From assembly GCF_014873495.1 (NCBI RefSeq), contig NZ_JADBGF010000001.1:5394001-5458000 (forward strand): a DNA stretch of 64,000 nt. Direction: 5' to 3'. Made by a program: the position numbers and the translations under genes. The notes under the pieces are model-generated. The model did no database searches and had not been told where the DNA came from. It saw only the letters and a program-made list of their open reading frames with translations. This document shows, piece after piece, positions 1-8,657 of the stretch; within the stretch, counting starts at the first letter, position 1, and each line of letters opens with the position of its first letter. The DNA is from Streptomyces stelliscabiei (GTDB taxonomy: Bacteria > Actinomycetota > Actinomycetes > Streptomycetales > Streptomycetaceae).

Positions 1-1099
1 TGGCGGCTTCGGGCTTGGCCGAGGCTTCTGCCTGCGGCTCGGTCTCGGCTTCGATGACGGGCTCGGACTCGGCCTCGGGCGCCGCCTCGGCCACGGGTGC
101 GTCGGCGGGCTCGGCCACGGGTTCCGCGACGACCGGCTCGGCTTCGGCGATCGGCTGCGGGGCGGCGGCCTCGGCCCCCGCCTCCGGCTCGGTCTCGGAG
201 TCGGCAGGGGCCTCGGCTGCCGTCTCGGCGGCGGGCTCGGCCTCGGCAACGACCTCAGCCGTCGGCTCGGGCTCGGCTTCGGCGACTGCCTCCGGCGCGG
301 CTGCCGACTCGGACTCGGGCTCGGCCTCGGCAACGGCCTCGGCTTCCACCTCGGCGGCCGGCTCGGCCTGAGCCGCCGACTCGGGCTCGGCCTCGGTCAC
401 CGCGTCCGGCTGGCCCGCCGACCCGGTCTCGGTCTCGGCCTCAGCCACGACCGCAGCCTCCGCGTCGGCGGCCGGGGCCTCGGACGCAGCCACGGCCTCC
501 ACCTCGTCCGCCGCGGCCTCTACCGCAGCCACAGGCTCGGCCTCGGCCACCGGCTCCGGCGCGGCCTCCACCTCGGCGGCAGCCTTCACCTCCGGCTCAG
601 CGGCCGCTTCCGGCTCGACGGGCAGGGCAGTCGGCTCGGGCTCGGCGGCAGCCGTCATCTCGGGCTCGGCCTCGGCGGCCGGCGCCGCCTCCGCCTCGGC
701 CTCGGCGGCCGGCGTCGGCTCGGCTTCCGGGGTCTTCGCCTCGGGAGCCGCCACCGTGTCCGCGGCCGGAGTCTTCGCCTCGGTCTCCGTGGGCGCGTCC
801 TTCGCCTCGGCCTCCGTGGTCGACGCGGGGGTCTCCTCGGCCTCGCTCTCGCCGCCCCGCGGCTTCGGCACCGTGACGTTGTCGAAGGCCGCGGAGACGA
901 GGTCGTCGGCGACGGAGGTGGGCGGCGTAGGCGCCGCGGGCTCGGGCTCGGCAGCCTGGGCCGGAACCCTCGGCTCGGCCGGCGCGGAGCCGTCGGTCGA
1001 CTCCGGCGAGGAAACCCGCTCCGCCTCCTGCGAAGAATCCGTGTCGCGCCCCTTGCGTGAGCGACTGAACGCATTCCGCAGAAGAGAGAGAATGCCCAT
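1..1099 (-). CDS. Ala/Glu-rich acidic protein, N-terminal part (C-terminus beyond window)
   Basis: The minus-strand frame from ATG at 1099 stays open to the window edge, giving 366 codons of an unfinished protein. A GAAGGG ribosome site lies about 8 nt upstream. It begins MGILSLLRNAFSRSRKG, a short amphipathic and basic start, followed by a less biased patch with DDLVSAAFDNVTVPKP near residues 65-80. From about residue 85 it is almost pure Ala-Glu-Pro-Val dipeptide sequence (AEAEPE type), very acidic and probably disordered or helical. There is no signal peptide. A folded domain probably follows beyond the window, but none is visible here. The long GC-rich open frames in the other frames are shadows of this repeat. 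Function is not recognised. Confidence 0.75.
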   Translation of the reverse strand, partial: MGILSLLRNAFSRSRKGRDTDSSQEAERVSSPESTDGSAPAEPRVPAQAAEPEPAAPTPPTSVADDLVSAAFDNVTVPKPRGGESEAEETPASTTEAEAKDAPTETEAKTPAADTVAAPEAKTPEAEPTPAAEAEAEAAPAAEAEPEMTAAAEPEPTALPVEPEAAAEPEVKAAAEVEAAPEPVAEAEPVAAVEAAADEVEAVAASEAPAADAEAAVVAEAETETGSAGQPDAVTEAEPESAAQAEPAAEVEAEAVAEAEPESESAAAPEAVAEAEPEPTAEVVAEAEPAAETAAEAPADSETEPEAGAEAAAPQPIAEAEPVVAEPVAEPADAPVAEAAPEAESEPVIEAETEPQAEASAKPEAA

Positions 1100-1251
1100 G
1101 TGCGCAACCCTTCGGGTGAGTTGAAGCCGTCAATCCCTGGCCAGGACGGACACGTAAGGTTAGCGGCCGGGCGTGGCGATCTTGGGGTGGGGCGGGGGGC
1201 TTTCACTATCCCCGCCACCCCGCGCTGTCAACACCGCCTGGACCGCCGCAG

Positions 1252-1273
1252 GTTCACCCCTTGTTCATCTCGC
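1252..1273 (+). promoter_or_regulatory. PHO box (two 11-nt direct repeat units)
   Basis: GTTCACC at 1252-1258 and GTTCATC at 1263-1269 lie exactly 11 nt apart. This is the layout of Streptomyces PhoP boxes: 11-nt direct repeat units with a conserved GTTCACC heptamer. The site is about 80 nt upstream of the phosphatase start at 1351. It predicts induction by PhoR-PhoP under phosphate limitation. Confidence 0.75.
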
Positions 1274-1350
1274 GTCCCCGTGCTCGAACGCACGCCCCCC
1301 TAGCGTCGCGCTCACACCAAAAATGTACAAAGAGCATCGAGGAGCGCGCT

Positions 1351-3432
1351 GTGCGCAAGCTGCTGCCCATGATCGGCTCGCATCCCGGCGGCCGTTCCGC
1401 CCTGACCTGCCGGTTCCGCTGTGGGGACGCCTGCTTCCACGAGGTACCGAACACCAGTGCCAACGCCTACGTGGGTGACGTCATCGCGAGCGCGCTGAGC
1501 CGCCGCTCGGTGATGCGAGCCGCCGCCGTCGTCTCCGTGGCCGGCGCTGCCGGTACGGCCGTCACGCTCGGCACCGCCGCGCCCGCCGCCGCGGCCACGA
1601 CGGCGGAGTCCGCCGAGGCCGCCAGGAGCGCGGCGGCCAGGAGCAAGAACAAGGCCGCCCGCGGTCTGCGGTTCACCGCCGTCGAGCCGAACACCGCCGA
1701 CACCGTGACCGTCCCCGAGGGGTACGAGCAGAACGTCGTCATCCGCTGGGGTGAGCCCATCCTGCGCGGCGCCCCCGCCTTCGACCCCGAGAACCAGACG
1801 GCCAAGGCCCAGGCGGGGCAGTTCGGCTACAACAACGACTTCCTCGCACTGCTCCCGCTCCAGGGCGAGCGCGACCGCAAGCTGCTCGTCGCGAACCACG
1901 AGTACACCGACGAGATCCTGATGTTCCGCGGCTACGACGCCGCCAACCCGACCCGTGACCAGGTCGAGGTCGCCTGGGCCGCCCACGGTCTGTCGGCCGT
2001 CGTCGTCGAGGAGAACCGGCGCACCGGCAGGCTCACCGCAGTGCCCCGCCACCAGCTCAACCGGCGGGTCACCGCCACCACCGAGTTCCGGCTGACCGGC
2101 CCCGCCGCCGGGTCCGACCTGCTCAAGACCTCCGCCGACCCGACCGGCCGCAAGGTCCTCGGCACCCTCAACAACTGCTCCGGCGGCACGACCCCCTGGG
2201 GCACCACGCTGCACGGCGAGGAGAACTTCAACCAGTACTTCGCCAACAGCAGCCGTCCGACCGACAAGCGGTACGGCGTCGGCACCGGTGCCACCGAGCG
2301 CAAGTGGGAGCGGTTCGACAAGCGGTTCGACGTCGCCCAGGAGCCGAACGAGGTGCACCGCTTCGGGTACGTCGTCGAGTTCGACCCCTACGACCCGTCC
2401 TCCACACCCCGCAAGCACACCGCGCTCGGGCGGTTCAAGCACGAGGCCGCCACCATCCGGCTGACCTCGGACGGGCGTCCGGTCGTCTACTCCGGTGACG
2501 ACGAGCGCTTCGACTACTTCTACAAGTTCGTCAGCGGCAAGCGGATGAAGAAGGGGTCGAGCCGCTCCGTCCGCGAGCACAACCTCTCCCTGCTGGACGA
2601 GGGCACGCTCTACGTCGCCCGGCTCACCGGCGACTCGCCGGCCATCGAGATCGACGGCACGGGCAAGCTGCCGGCCGACGGCGAGTTCGACGGCGCCGGT
2701 GAGTGGATCCCGCTGGCCACCGCCACCGCCAAGGGCGCCGTCTCGCACGTGGACGGGATGACGGCCGACGAGGTGTTCGTCTTCACCCGGCTCGCGGGCG
2801 ACAAGGTCGGCGCCACGAAGATGGACCGTCCCGAGGACATCGAGCCCAACCCGGTCACCGGCAAGGTCTACGTCGCCCTCACCAACAACTCCAACCGCGG
2901 TGTCGGCTCCAACGCCAAGGCGGACGAGGCCAACCCGCGCAACGCCAACAAGCACGGCCAGGTCCTGGAACTCACCGAGCACCGCAACCTGCCCGAGAGC
3001 ACGACGTTCGGCTGGCTGCTGTTCCTCGTCGCGGGCGACCCCGAGGACCCGGCGACCTACTTCGCCGGTTTCCCGAAGGAGCACGTCAGCCCGATCTCCT
3101 GCCCGGACAACGTCGCCTTCGACCCGCACGGCAACCTGTGGATCTCCACCGACGGCTCGCAGCTCGGCTCGCACGACGGTCTGTTCGGTGTCGCCACGCG
3201 CGGCAAGCGGCGCGGTGAGCTGAAGCAGTTCCTGACGGTCCCGAGCGGCGCCGAGACCTGCGGCCCGATCATCCAGGACCGCCGCGTCCTGGTCGCCGTC
3301 CAGCACCCGGGCGAGCTGGACGGGGCCACCGTCGAGAAGCCGAAGAGCACCTGGCCCGACGGCCCGGGCACCTACGTCCGCCCGGCGGTCGTCGCGGTGT
3401 GGCGCGCGGACGGCAGCGACATCGGCGTCTGA
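1351..3432 (+). CDS. PhoX-family (DUF839) Tat-exported alkaline phosphatase
   Basis: Secreted phosphatase of the PhoX family, releasing phosphate from organic phosphoesters outside the cell. I chose GTG at 1351 (693 aa) because a GAGGAG site lies about 7 nt upstream; the open frame extends further 5' without another good site. An SRRSVM twin-arginine motif is at residues 50-55, followed by a hydrophobic stretch and AAPAAAA. Family blocks are visible: VANHEYTD, NNCSGGTTPWGTTLHGEENF (about residues 270-290), RPEDIEPNP and CPDNVAFDPHGNLWISTDG. Ahead of the Tat motif is a long N-region with three cysteines, LTCRFRCGDACFHEVPN (residues 18-34). The PHO box upstream fits the role. Confidence 0.9.
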   Translation: MRKLLPMIGSHPGGRSALTCRFRCGDACFHEVPNTSANAYVGDVIASALSRRSVMRAAAVVSVAGAAGTAVTLGTAAPAAAATTAESAEAARSAAARSKNKAARGLRFTAVEPNTADTVTVPEGYEQNVVIRWGEPILRGAPAFDPENQTAKAQAGQFGYNNDFLALLPLQGERDRKLLVANHEYTDEILMFRGYDAANPTRDQVEVAWAAHGLSAVVVEENRRTGRLTAVPRHQLNRRVTATTEFRLTGPAAGSDLLKTSADPTGRKVLGTLNNCSGGTTPWGTTLHGEENFNQYFANSSRPTDKRYGVGTGATERKWERFDKRFDVAQEPNEVHRFGYVVEFDPYDPSSTPRKHTALGRFKHEAATIRLTSDGRPVVYSGDDERFDYFYKFVSGKRMKKGSSRSVREHNLSLLDEGTLYVARLTGDSPAIEIDGTGKLPADGEFDGAGEWIPLATATAKGAVSHVDGMTADEVFVFTRLAGDKVGATKMDRPEDIEPNPVTGKVYVALTNNSNRGVGSNAKADEANPRNANKHGQVLELTEHRNLPESTTFGWLLFLVAGDPEDPATYFAGFPKEHVSPISCPDNVAFDPHGNLWISTDGSQLGSHDGLFGVATRGKRRGELKQFLTVPSGAETCGPIIQDRRVLVAVQHPGELDGATVEKPKSTWPDGPGTYVRPAVVAVWRADGSDIGV

Positions 3433-3468
3433 TCCCGTACGTACACAGGCACGTACGGGCACACGCGC

Positions 3469-3506
3469 ATGCGGGCCGTCCTCCTGTCGGGGAGGACGGC
3501 CCGCAT
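3469..3506. terminator. Bidirectional hairpin between convergent genes
   Basis: A perfect 16-bp stem, 3469-3484 pairing with 3491-3506, encloses a 6-nt loop. It lies between the convergent PhoX gene and the small secreted protein gene and can serve both. Confidence 0.85.
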
Positions 3507-3526
3507 GTCTTTCGGTGCCGCGTGGT

Positions 3527-3742
3527 TCAGGGAGCCAGGCAGCTGACGCCCGGGAGGCCCGCCGGGTCCACGAGGGCGGCCGGGTCGGCGAGCACGGCCG
3601 GGTCGACCAGCTCCGTCACGCCGGCCGGGGTCTCGGTGACGCAGGTGACGGTGGCGACGGGGTCCGGGATCGCCTGGGCGGCGGGGGCCGCGGCGCCGGC
3701 GAGGGCGAGGGTTCCGAGCAGGACGGTCGCGGTGCGACGCAT
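3527..3742 (-). CDS. Small secreted protein, 71 aa
   Basis: ATG at 3742 follows an AAGGGGA ribosome site. Residues 1-24 form a classical signal peptide (MRRTATVLLGTLALAGAAAP, then AAQA before cleavage). The mature part of about 47 residues has two cysteines (in VTCVTE and GVSCLAP) and a repeated V/L-DPA-x-L pattern (VDPAVLADPAALVDPAGL). The two cysteines could form one disulfide. Secreted mini-proteins of this kind are common in Streptomyces; I do not know a function. It ends at the shared hairpin with PhoX and is upstream of no obvious operon partner. Confidence 0.75.
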   Translation of the reverse strand: MRRTATVLLGTLALAGAAAPAAQAIPDPVATVTCVTETPAGVTELVDPAVLADPAALVDPAGLPGVSCLAP

Positions 3743-3871
3743 GAAAAATCCCCTTATAGGTAGGGCGGTTGAACCGGATTGATCATGTCTGCTTTTCGGC
3801 TGCGTATTCGCCCTCAGTCACCCGTGCGGGGATGACGTAACGATTCGGCGCCCTGCACCCGGTTGACCTGC

Positions 3872-5833
3872 TCAGAGGGGCGAGGTGATCGCCCGCGCCG
3901 CCGCCACCTCCTGGCGCAGCGGCTCCAGCACGCTCCCGGGCGGTCCGCTGAGGTCGGAGCGCACCTCGTAGAGGGTCTCCGTCCTGCGCAGCCCGTCCGA
4001 CAGCTCCCGCAGCTGCAGCGCGACCTGGTCGACCTCGGCGGCGGACGGCGGCTGCGCGCCCTGCTTGATCCGGACCCGCGCGGCCGTCGTCGCGTCGACG
4101 ATCCGCTCGGCCGCCACGACCAACGGCCACCAGGCGGCCGCCCGCCGGCCGATGGGTGGCGGTTCGGTCAGGGCCCGCTGGAACTCCGTACGGATGGCGG
4201 ACAGGTCCCGGTACAGACGGCGGCGCATCCGGGTCCGGTCGGCGGGGTCGGCCGGCTCCGCACCGAAGGCCGCCTCGACGTACGCGGCCGTGTCGGCGAC
4301 GGCGTCCGCGAGGCGGGCGCCGACCCGGGCGTGCCAGCTCTCCGGCCAGAGCAGATAGCCGGCGACCAGCGCGATCGCACAGCCCATGAGGGAGTCGACG
4401 AGACGCGGCACCAGCAGACCCGTGCCCTGGTGGTTGAGGACGTCGGACAGGAGCAGGATCACCGGGGTGATGGCGGCCGTCTGGTAGCCGTAGCCCCGGG
4501 GGGTGAACACCGGGATGAGCGGCGCGAGCAGCAGCATCACCGGCACGTCCCACCAGCCGCGCGGCACCTCCGCGAGGATCCCGGCCGCGACCACCAGCCC
4601 CACGACCGTGCCGAGCGCGCGCAGCAGCGCCCGCGAGAACACCGACCCGAAGTCCGGCTTCAGGACGAACGTGATGGTCAGCGCCACCCAGTACGAGCGC
4701 GGTACGGGCACGAGCGACACCAGGGCCTGCGCGATGCCGATGCACAGGGCGAGCCGCAGGCCGTAGCGCCAGGAGGCGCCGGACAGGGCGACGTTGCGGG
4801 CGACCCGGGCGGCGCGCACGCCCAGCGGGGCGGGGCCCCCGGACCGGTCGCCGGCCTTCCGCAGCGCGTCCGGCGACTTCTCGGTGGCGACGTCGGCGGC
4901 GTGCCGCAGCGCCTGGTCGACGGCCCGCCCGATCTCGCTGCGGGGCTCCGGCAGTCGCAGCCCCAGCGGCCCCGAGTACCCCGTCTCGACGGCCTCCGCG
5001 AGATGCCGTACGGCCACCGGGATCTCGGCGGGCAGCGGGCGGCCGGACAGCCGTACCGCGGGGGCGGCCTCCACCAGCGGGGTGACGGCGTTCAACTGGG
5101 CCAGCAGCCGCACCAGTTCGGGGCTGCGGCCGTGGTGCCGGGCGCGGCGGGCGAGGACCAGGTCGTAGGACTGGTTGAGGGACTGGGTGACGATGTGCCG
5201 GGCCGCGTCGTAGGCGTCCGTGTGGCCGGCGGGGTCGTCGGCGGTGGTCGTGGCGAGCAGGTCGGCGACCTTGCGGTAGGTGTCCGCGACGGCGTCCCGT
5301 TCCGGTACGCCCGCCCTGAGCGGCCAGGCGAACAGGGCCAGGGCGAGGACGAGGAGACCGCCGCCGGTCATCAGCACCGGGGCGAGCCACCACTGGCCCG
5401 GCATCGGCAGGCCCGCGCCCACCACCGAGTTGAGGAGCAGGAGCAGTCCCGAGACGGAGGCCACGGCGCCGATCGACGAGATCATCCCGGAGACGAGCGC
5501 GGCCAGCGTGAGCGCCGCGACGGTGACCCAGCCCTGCCCGTACACCAGCGAGCCGAGCGTGATGCCGACGGCGGCGAACAGCTGGGGGACCGCGATGTTG
5601 AGCAGCCGCATCCGGTACGCGGCGGCCGTGTCGCTGATGACGCCCGAGAGGGCGCCCATGGACGCGAGCGCGCCGTACTCGGGCCGGCCGGCGGCCAGGC
5701 CGAGCACGAGCGGCAGCGTCAGCGCGATGGCCGCGCGGGCGACGGCCGGCCGGTTGACCGGGGTCGGCTGCGGCTGGAGGTTCCGCACCAGCCAGTCGGG
5801 CGGGGCGAGGCCGATGGGGAACGGGCGGGACAT
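3872..5833 (-). CDS. FUSC-family integral membrane protein (putative efflux)
   Basis: A 653-residue membrane protein with the fusaric acid resistance/aromatic acid exporter (FUSC) layout: two hydrophobic blocks, residues about 28-190 and 375-470, each followed by a long cytosolic helical region. The duplication of membrane block plus soluble block is typical of the family, whose characterised members export aromatic acids. The substrate is not predictable here. At ATG 5833 there is no convincing ribosome site, but CATAAT ends 9 nt before the ATG, so the mRNA may be leaderless or nearly so. It starts 57 bp downstream of the endonuclease-like gene's stop and may be read with it. Confidence 0.8.
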   Translation of the reverse strand: MSRPFPIGLAPPDWLVRNLQPQPTPVNRPAVARAAIALTLPLVLGLAAGRPEYGALASMGALSGVISDTAAAYRMRLLNIAVPQLFAAVGITLGSLVYGQGWVTVAALTLAALVSGMISSIGAVASVSGLLLLLNSVVGAGLPMPGQWWLAPVLMTGGGLLVLALALFAWPLRAGVPERDAVADTYRKVADLLATTTADDPAGHTDAYDAARHIVTQSLNQSYDLVLARRARHHGRSPELVRLLAQLNAVTPLVEAAPAVRLSGRPLPAEIPVAVRHLAEAVETGYSGPLGLRLPEPRSEIGRAVDQALRHAADVATEKSPDALRKAGDRSGGPAPLGVRAARVARNVALSGASWRYGLRLALCIGIAQALVSLVPVPRSYWVALTITFVLKPDFGSVFSRALLRALGTVVGLVVAAGILAEVPRGWWDVPVMLLLAPLIPVFTPRGYGYQTAAITPVILLLSDVLNHQGTGLLVPRLVDSLMGCAIALVAGYLLWPESWHARVGARLADAVADTAAYVEAAFGAEPADPADRTRMRRRLYRDLSAIRTEFQRALTEPPPIGRRAAAWWPLVVAAERIVDATTAARVRIKQGAQPPSAAEVDQVALQLRELSDGLRRTETLYEVRSDLSGPPGSVLEPLRQEVAAARAITSPL

Positions 5834-5890
5834 GCGCCCATTATGACCGGGGGGTTTCGGGGATTCCGGGGAGCCTGTGTGCCCGTTGGT

Positions 5891-6934
5891 TCACGCGCGG
5901 CGGTGCAGGTCGAGGTCGACGGTGACGGCGTTGTGGTCGGTGCCCGCCAGCTCGACGAAGCGGACCTCGCGGGCGGAGAAGTCCTCGCGCGAGACGAGGA
6001 CGTGGTCGATCTGGGCGCCGAACCTCGGGGTCGTGGCGGAGGGCCAGGTCGGTCCGCGGTCCTGCCCGGTCAGCCGGGCCGCGTCGTTCAGGCCGGTGTC
6101 GAGGATGGCGCGGAAGGCCGCGTGGTCCTGGGAGGCGTTGAAGTCGCCGGCCAGGATGGTCGGCGTGCGGGTGTCCTTCGCCGCATACGCCCGCAGCGCG
6201 TCGAGCTCCTGCCGCCAGGTGTCCAGCGTTCCCGGGAGCGGCGGCATGGGGTGCGCCAGCTGCAGCCGTACGGGACGGCCCTCGATGTCGGCGACGGCGG
6301 CGGGCATGCCCATCGAGCCGGGGATCGGGTCGGCGGGCTTCAGGGGGTAGCGGCTGAGGATGACGGAGCCGGTGGAGCCGTAGCCCTCGACGGACCGGCG
6401 GTGGGGGTAGAGCGGTTTCTTTCCGCTCAGGTCCCCGAGGGTGTCGCGGAGTCTGGCCGAGCAGGTGACCTCGCACTCCTCGACGAAGACGATGTCGGGG
6501 CGGTCGCGGTGTACGGCCCTGACGAGGGCGTCGGTGGCGTGGCCGAACTGCACGTTCGACGTCATCACGCGTATCTCGGCGAGCACCGGGCCGGTCGGCT
6601 CGGTCGCCTTTCCGTACGGCTCGATGTACCAGGCGAGCGTGCCGAGGATGACGACGCCCCAGGTCAGGCCGGTCCACCAGCGGGCGACGAGGGAGAGGAG
6701 GAGGGCGAGGGCGGTGGGGGCGAGGAGCCAGGGGAGGAACGCGAGGAGCTGGGGGACCGGGGTGAAGGCGTCCACGTCGGCCGCACGCGAGGCGACGACG
6801 AGGGTGACGCCGAGGAGGAGCAGGGCGGCGAGGGCGGCCTTGCCGCGGTGCCGCTTGCGTGGGGGTGGGGGCGGGGTTGCTTCCGGTGCCGGGTCCGGCA
6901 TCGGCTCCGGCCGCTCGATGGTCGCGCTCTCCAC
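5891..6934 (-). CDS. Membrane-anchored endonuclease/exonuclease/phosphatase-fold protein
   Basis: 347 aa from GTG 6934 with GAGAGG about 9 nt upstream. Residues 1-30 are Pro-rich and cytosolic. Three hydrophobic segments follow at about 34-50, 62-85 and 90-105. The EEP domain begins near residue 121 and should face outward. Family motifs are visible: MTSNVQFGH (Asn127), FVEE near residue 150, LAGDFNASQ, and the C-terminal TDHNAVTVDL with the catalytic Asp-His. Such proteins cleave phosphodiester bonds in nucleic acids or phospholipid headgroups; the substrate cannot be read from sequence. It is probably co-oriented with the FUSC gene downstream. Confidence 0.85.
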   Translation of the reverse strand: MESATIERPEPMPDPAPEATPPPPPRKRHRGKAALAALLLLGVTLVVASRAADVDAFTPVPQLLAFLPWLLAPTALALLLSLVARWWTGLTWGVVILGTLAWYIEPYGKATEPTGPVLAEIRVMTSNVQFGHATDALVRAVHRDRPDIVFVEECEVTCSARLRDTLGDLSGKKPLYPHRRSVEGYGSTGSVILSRYPLKPADPIPGSMGMPAAVADIEGRPVRLQLAHPMPPLPGTLDTWRQELDALRAYAAKDTRTPTILAGDFNASQDHAAFRAILDTGLNDAARLTGQDRGPTWPSATTPRFGAQIDHVLVSREDFSAREVRFVELAGTDHNAVTVDLDLHRRA

Positions 6935-7111
6935 GGGCCGGTGCCTCTCGTTCTTGTTGCGGGGTCCTCTTTAGGACGGGTGGGGCGGGGAGAAGGTTGC
7001 GTAGTCGGGTGCGGTCCGGTGGGGCTTCTCGCGCAGTGCCCCGCGCCCCTGGAAAGACAGGGGGTGCGGGGTCGGGGTCGCGTGGTGGGGTGCGGGTTCG
7101 GTGGGGGTTCT

Positions 7112-7243
7112 CGCGCAGTTCCCCGCGCCCCTTTGAGGCCGGGCCCTGCGGGTCTGGAAGGCGGGGCCTGGCAGTGACCGTTCTGCGGGTCTGAAAAGCA
7201 CGGGGCGTAGCCCGTGCTTTTCAGGGGCGCGGGGAACTGCGCG
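7112..7243. repeat. Inverted copies of a Streptomyces interspersed repeat in the 6935-7282 gap
   Basis: CGCGCAGTTCCCCGCGCCCC at 7112-7131 is matched by its exact reverse complement ending at 7243. A third, diverged direct copy (GCGCAGTGCCCCGCGCCCCT) is at 7031-7050. This 20-21 nt word is, from general knowledge, common in intergenic Streptomyces DNA. The whole 348-bp gap between the endonuclease-like and DUF7144-like genes is filled with these copies and the nested hairpin at 7193-7222. I see no gene in it. Confidence 0.7.
7193..7222. terminator. Hairpin with T-run nested inside the inverted repeat
   Basis: GAAAAGCACGGG at 7193-7204 pairs perfectly with CCCGTGCTTTTC at 7211-7222 around a 6-nt loop. 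The A/T-flanked arms give it an intrinsic-terminator look in both directions. It would end the minus-strand transcript from 7738. Confidence 0.65.
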
Positions 7244-7282
7244 ATCAGCCCCCACCGGGCCCGCGGTCGGGCGTGGGTGGGG

Positions 7283-7738
7283 TCACATGCGGGAGTGGGA
7301 GTCCGGGGAGGTCGCCAGGGACCAGATCACGAACACCGCGGCGCCGATGCAGATGAGTGACCAGATCGGCGCGTAGGGCAGGAACATGAAGTACTCGATG
7401 GCGAACAGGGACGTCAGGGCGATCCCCGCCGCACGGGCCCAGCCACGGCCCTGCATGACGCCCCAGCCGGTAGCCAGGACGGCGAGTCCGAGCACCAGGT
7501 GGATCCAGCCCCACGTGGTGAGGCTGAACTTGAAGACGTAGTCACCGATGTTCGTGTAGACGTCGTCCGTGGCGATCCCCGCGATGCCGTTGAGGATGCT
7601 CATGACGCCGATGGCCATCATCAGGACACCGGCGAAGACCATCCCGCCGTGGGCCCACTCCGAGCGGGCGTCCCGGTGGCGCGCCGACGTCTCCTGCGAC
7701 GTCGGGTTCGAACGCGGTGCGGTGCTGTGCTGGGCCAT
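7283..7738 (-). CDS. Small four-helix membrane protein (DUF7144-like)
   Basis: 151 aa from ATG 7738 with an excellent GGAGGAGG site. About 30 polar residues precede four hydrophobic segments (roughly residues 31-52, 74-92, 98-117 and 119-140). The order, with a conserved-looking WGWIHLVLGLAVLATGWGVM block, matches the actinobacterial DUF7144 membrane family as I remember it. No function is established for the family. It lies 87 bp downstream of the alpha/beta hydrolase stop in divergent context and seems monocistronic. Confidence 0.7.
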   Translation of the reverse strand: MAQHSTAPRSNPTSQETSARHRDARSEWAHGGMVFAGVLMMAIGVMSILNGIAGIATDDVYTNIGDYVFKFSLTTWGWIHLVLGLAVLATGWGVMQGRGWARAAGIALTSLFAIEYFMFLPYAPIWSLICIGAAVFVIWSLATSPDSHSRM

Positions 7739-7825
7739 GAGGGCCTCCTCCGACGGATGGACAGCTCACCCGCATGCTCACGCGGCGGGGGTGGCGCCGC
7801 ATGTGGTGTAGGCCGAACGGGTGAA

Positions 7826-8629
7826 TCACAGCCCCGGGGGCCGGCCTCGGTCCAGCCGTGCCAGGAAGCCCTCCAGCGCCTCGTCGAACGCGTCCGGTCG
7901 CTCCAGGTTCGGCAGGTGGGCGGCGCCCTCGACGACGTGGAGGGTGGAGTCGGGCAGGGCGGCGTGCATGGCCTCGGCGTCGGAGACGGGGGTGTACTCG
8001 TCGTCGGCGCCCACGACGACCAGGGCGGGCACGGCGACCCGGGTGAGCAGATCCCGGTAGTCGGGGCGCTCGGCGCGGCCGCGCAGGGCCGCCGCCGCGC
8101 CCACCGGGTCGGTGGCCGTCATCATGCGGCGCACCTGGGCCGCGACCTCCGCGTCCGCGTACGGCGCGACCATCTTGAACAGCACCTCGTCGGCGTACCC
8201 CGCCATGCCCTCGCGCAGCAGCCGGTCGGCCATGGCGTTCCGGTCGCGCCGGCCCTCGGGCGTCTCGGCGGCGGGGAAGGTGTCCGCGAGGAGGAGTCCA
8301 CGGACGCGGTGCGGGTACTGGCGGTAGCACTCCATCGCGATCTGGCCGCCCATGGAGAGGCCGCCGAGGACGAACTCGGAGATCCCGAGGTCGTCGAGGA
8401 GGGCGGCGATGTCCTCGGCGAACGTGGACAGCGGGGTGACGCCCGGGACCACGGGGGAGGCGCCGTAGCCGCGCAGGTCGGGGGCGACGACGCGGCGGGA
8501 GGCGGCGAACCGGGTGATCTGGGGGTGCCACATCGTGCGGTCGAAGGGATGGCCGTGGATCAGGACGAGAGGGAGGGGGCGGGACGGGCCCGCTTCCCCT
8601 TTGTCCTCGTATGCGAGGAAGGCGGTCAT
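7826..8629 (-). CDS. Alpha/beta hydrolase
   Basis: 267 aa from ATG 8629 (AGGG site about 9 nt upstream); an in-frame upstream extension is disfavoured because it would run through the operator repeats. Oxyanion loop IHGHPFDRTMW lies at residues 24-34, the nucleophile elbow GGLSMGG puts Ser at 92, and the C-terminal His is in EGAAHLPNLERP. The size and motifs resemble enol-lactonase and related small-molecule esterases. It is divergent from the MocR regulator gene at 8734, across an intergenic region holding a direct-repeat operator, so it is the likely target of that regulator. The substrate is unknown. Confidence 0.85.
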   Translation of the reverse strand: MTAFLAYEDKGEAGPSRPLPLVLIHGHPFDRTMWHPQITRFAASRRVVAPDLRGYGASPVVPGVTPLSTFAEDIAALLDDLGISEFVLGGLSMGGQIAMECYRQYPHRVRGLLLADTFPAAETPEGRRDRNAMADRLLREGMAGYADEVLFKMVAPYADAEVAAQVRRMMTATDPVGAAAALRGRAERPDYRDLLTRVAVPALVVVGADDEYTPVSDAEAMHAALPDSTLHVVEGAAHLPNLERPDAFDEALEGFLARLDRGRPPGL

Positions 8630-8657
8630 GGACACGACCCTAGGGGCGCCCGACTGG

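Noticed and set aside
597..1218. Arg/Pro-rich minus-strand open frames near the window start
   Set aside because: Shadows of the Ala/Glu-rich gene in other frames of the same strand.
1312..3462. 716-codon minus-strand open frame antisense to PhoX
   Set aside because: Low-complexity translation without domains, created by high GC at third positions on the other strand. The plus frame has clear PhoX motifs.
3863..7177. 1,104-codon plus-strand open frame over FUSC and endonuclease genes
   Set aside because: Antisense shadow: composition is Arg/Gly/Asp/Glu rich with no motifs, while the minus frames contain recognised families.
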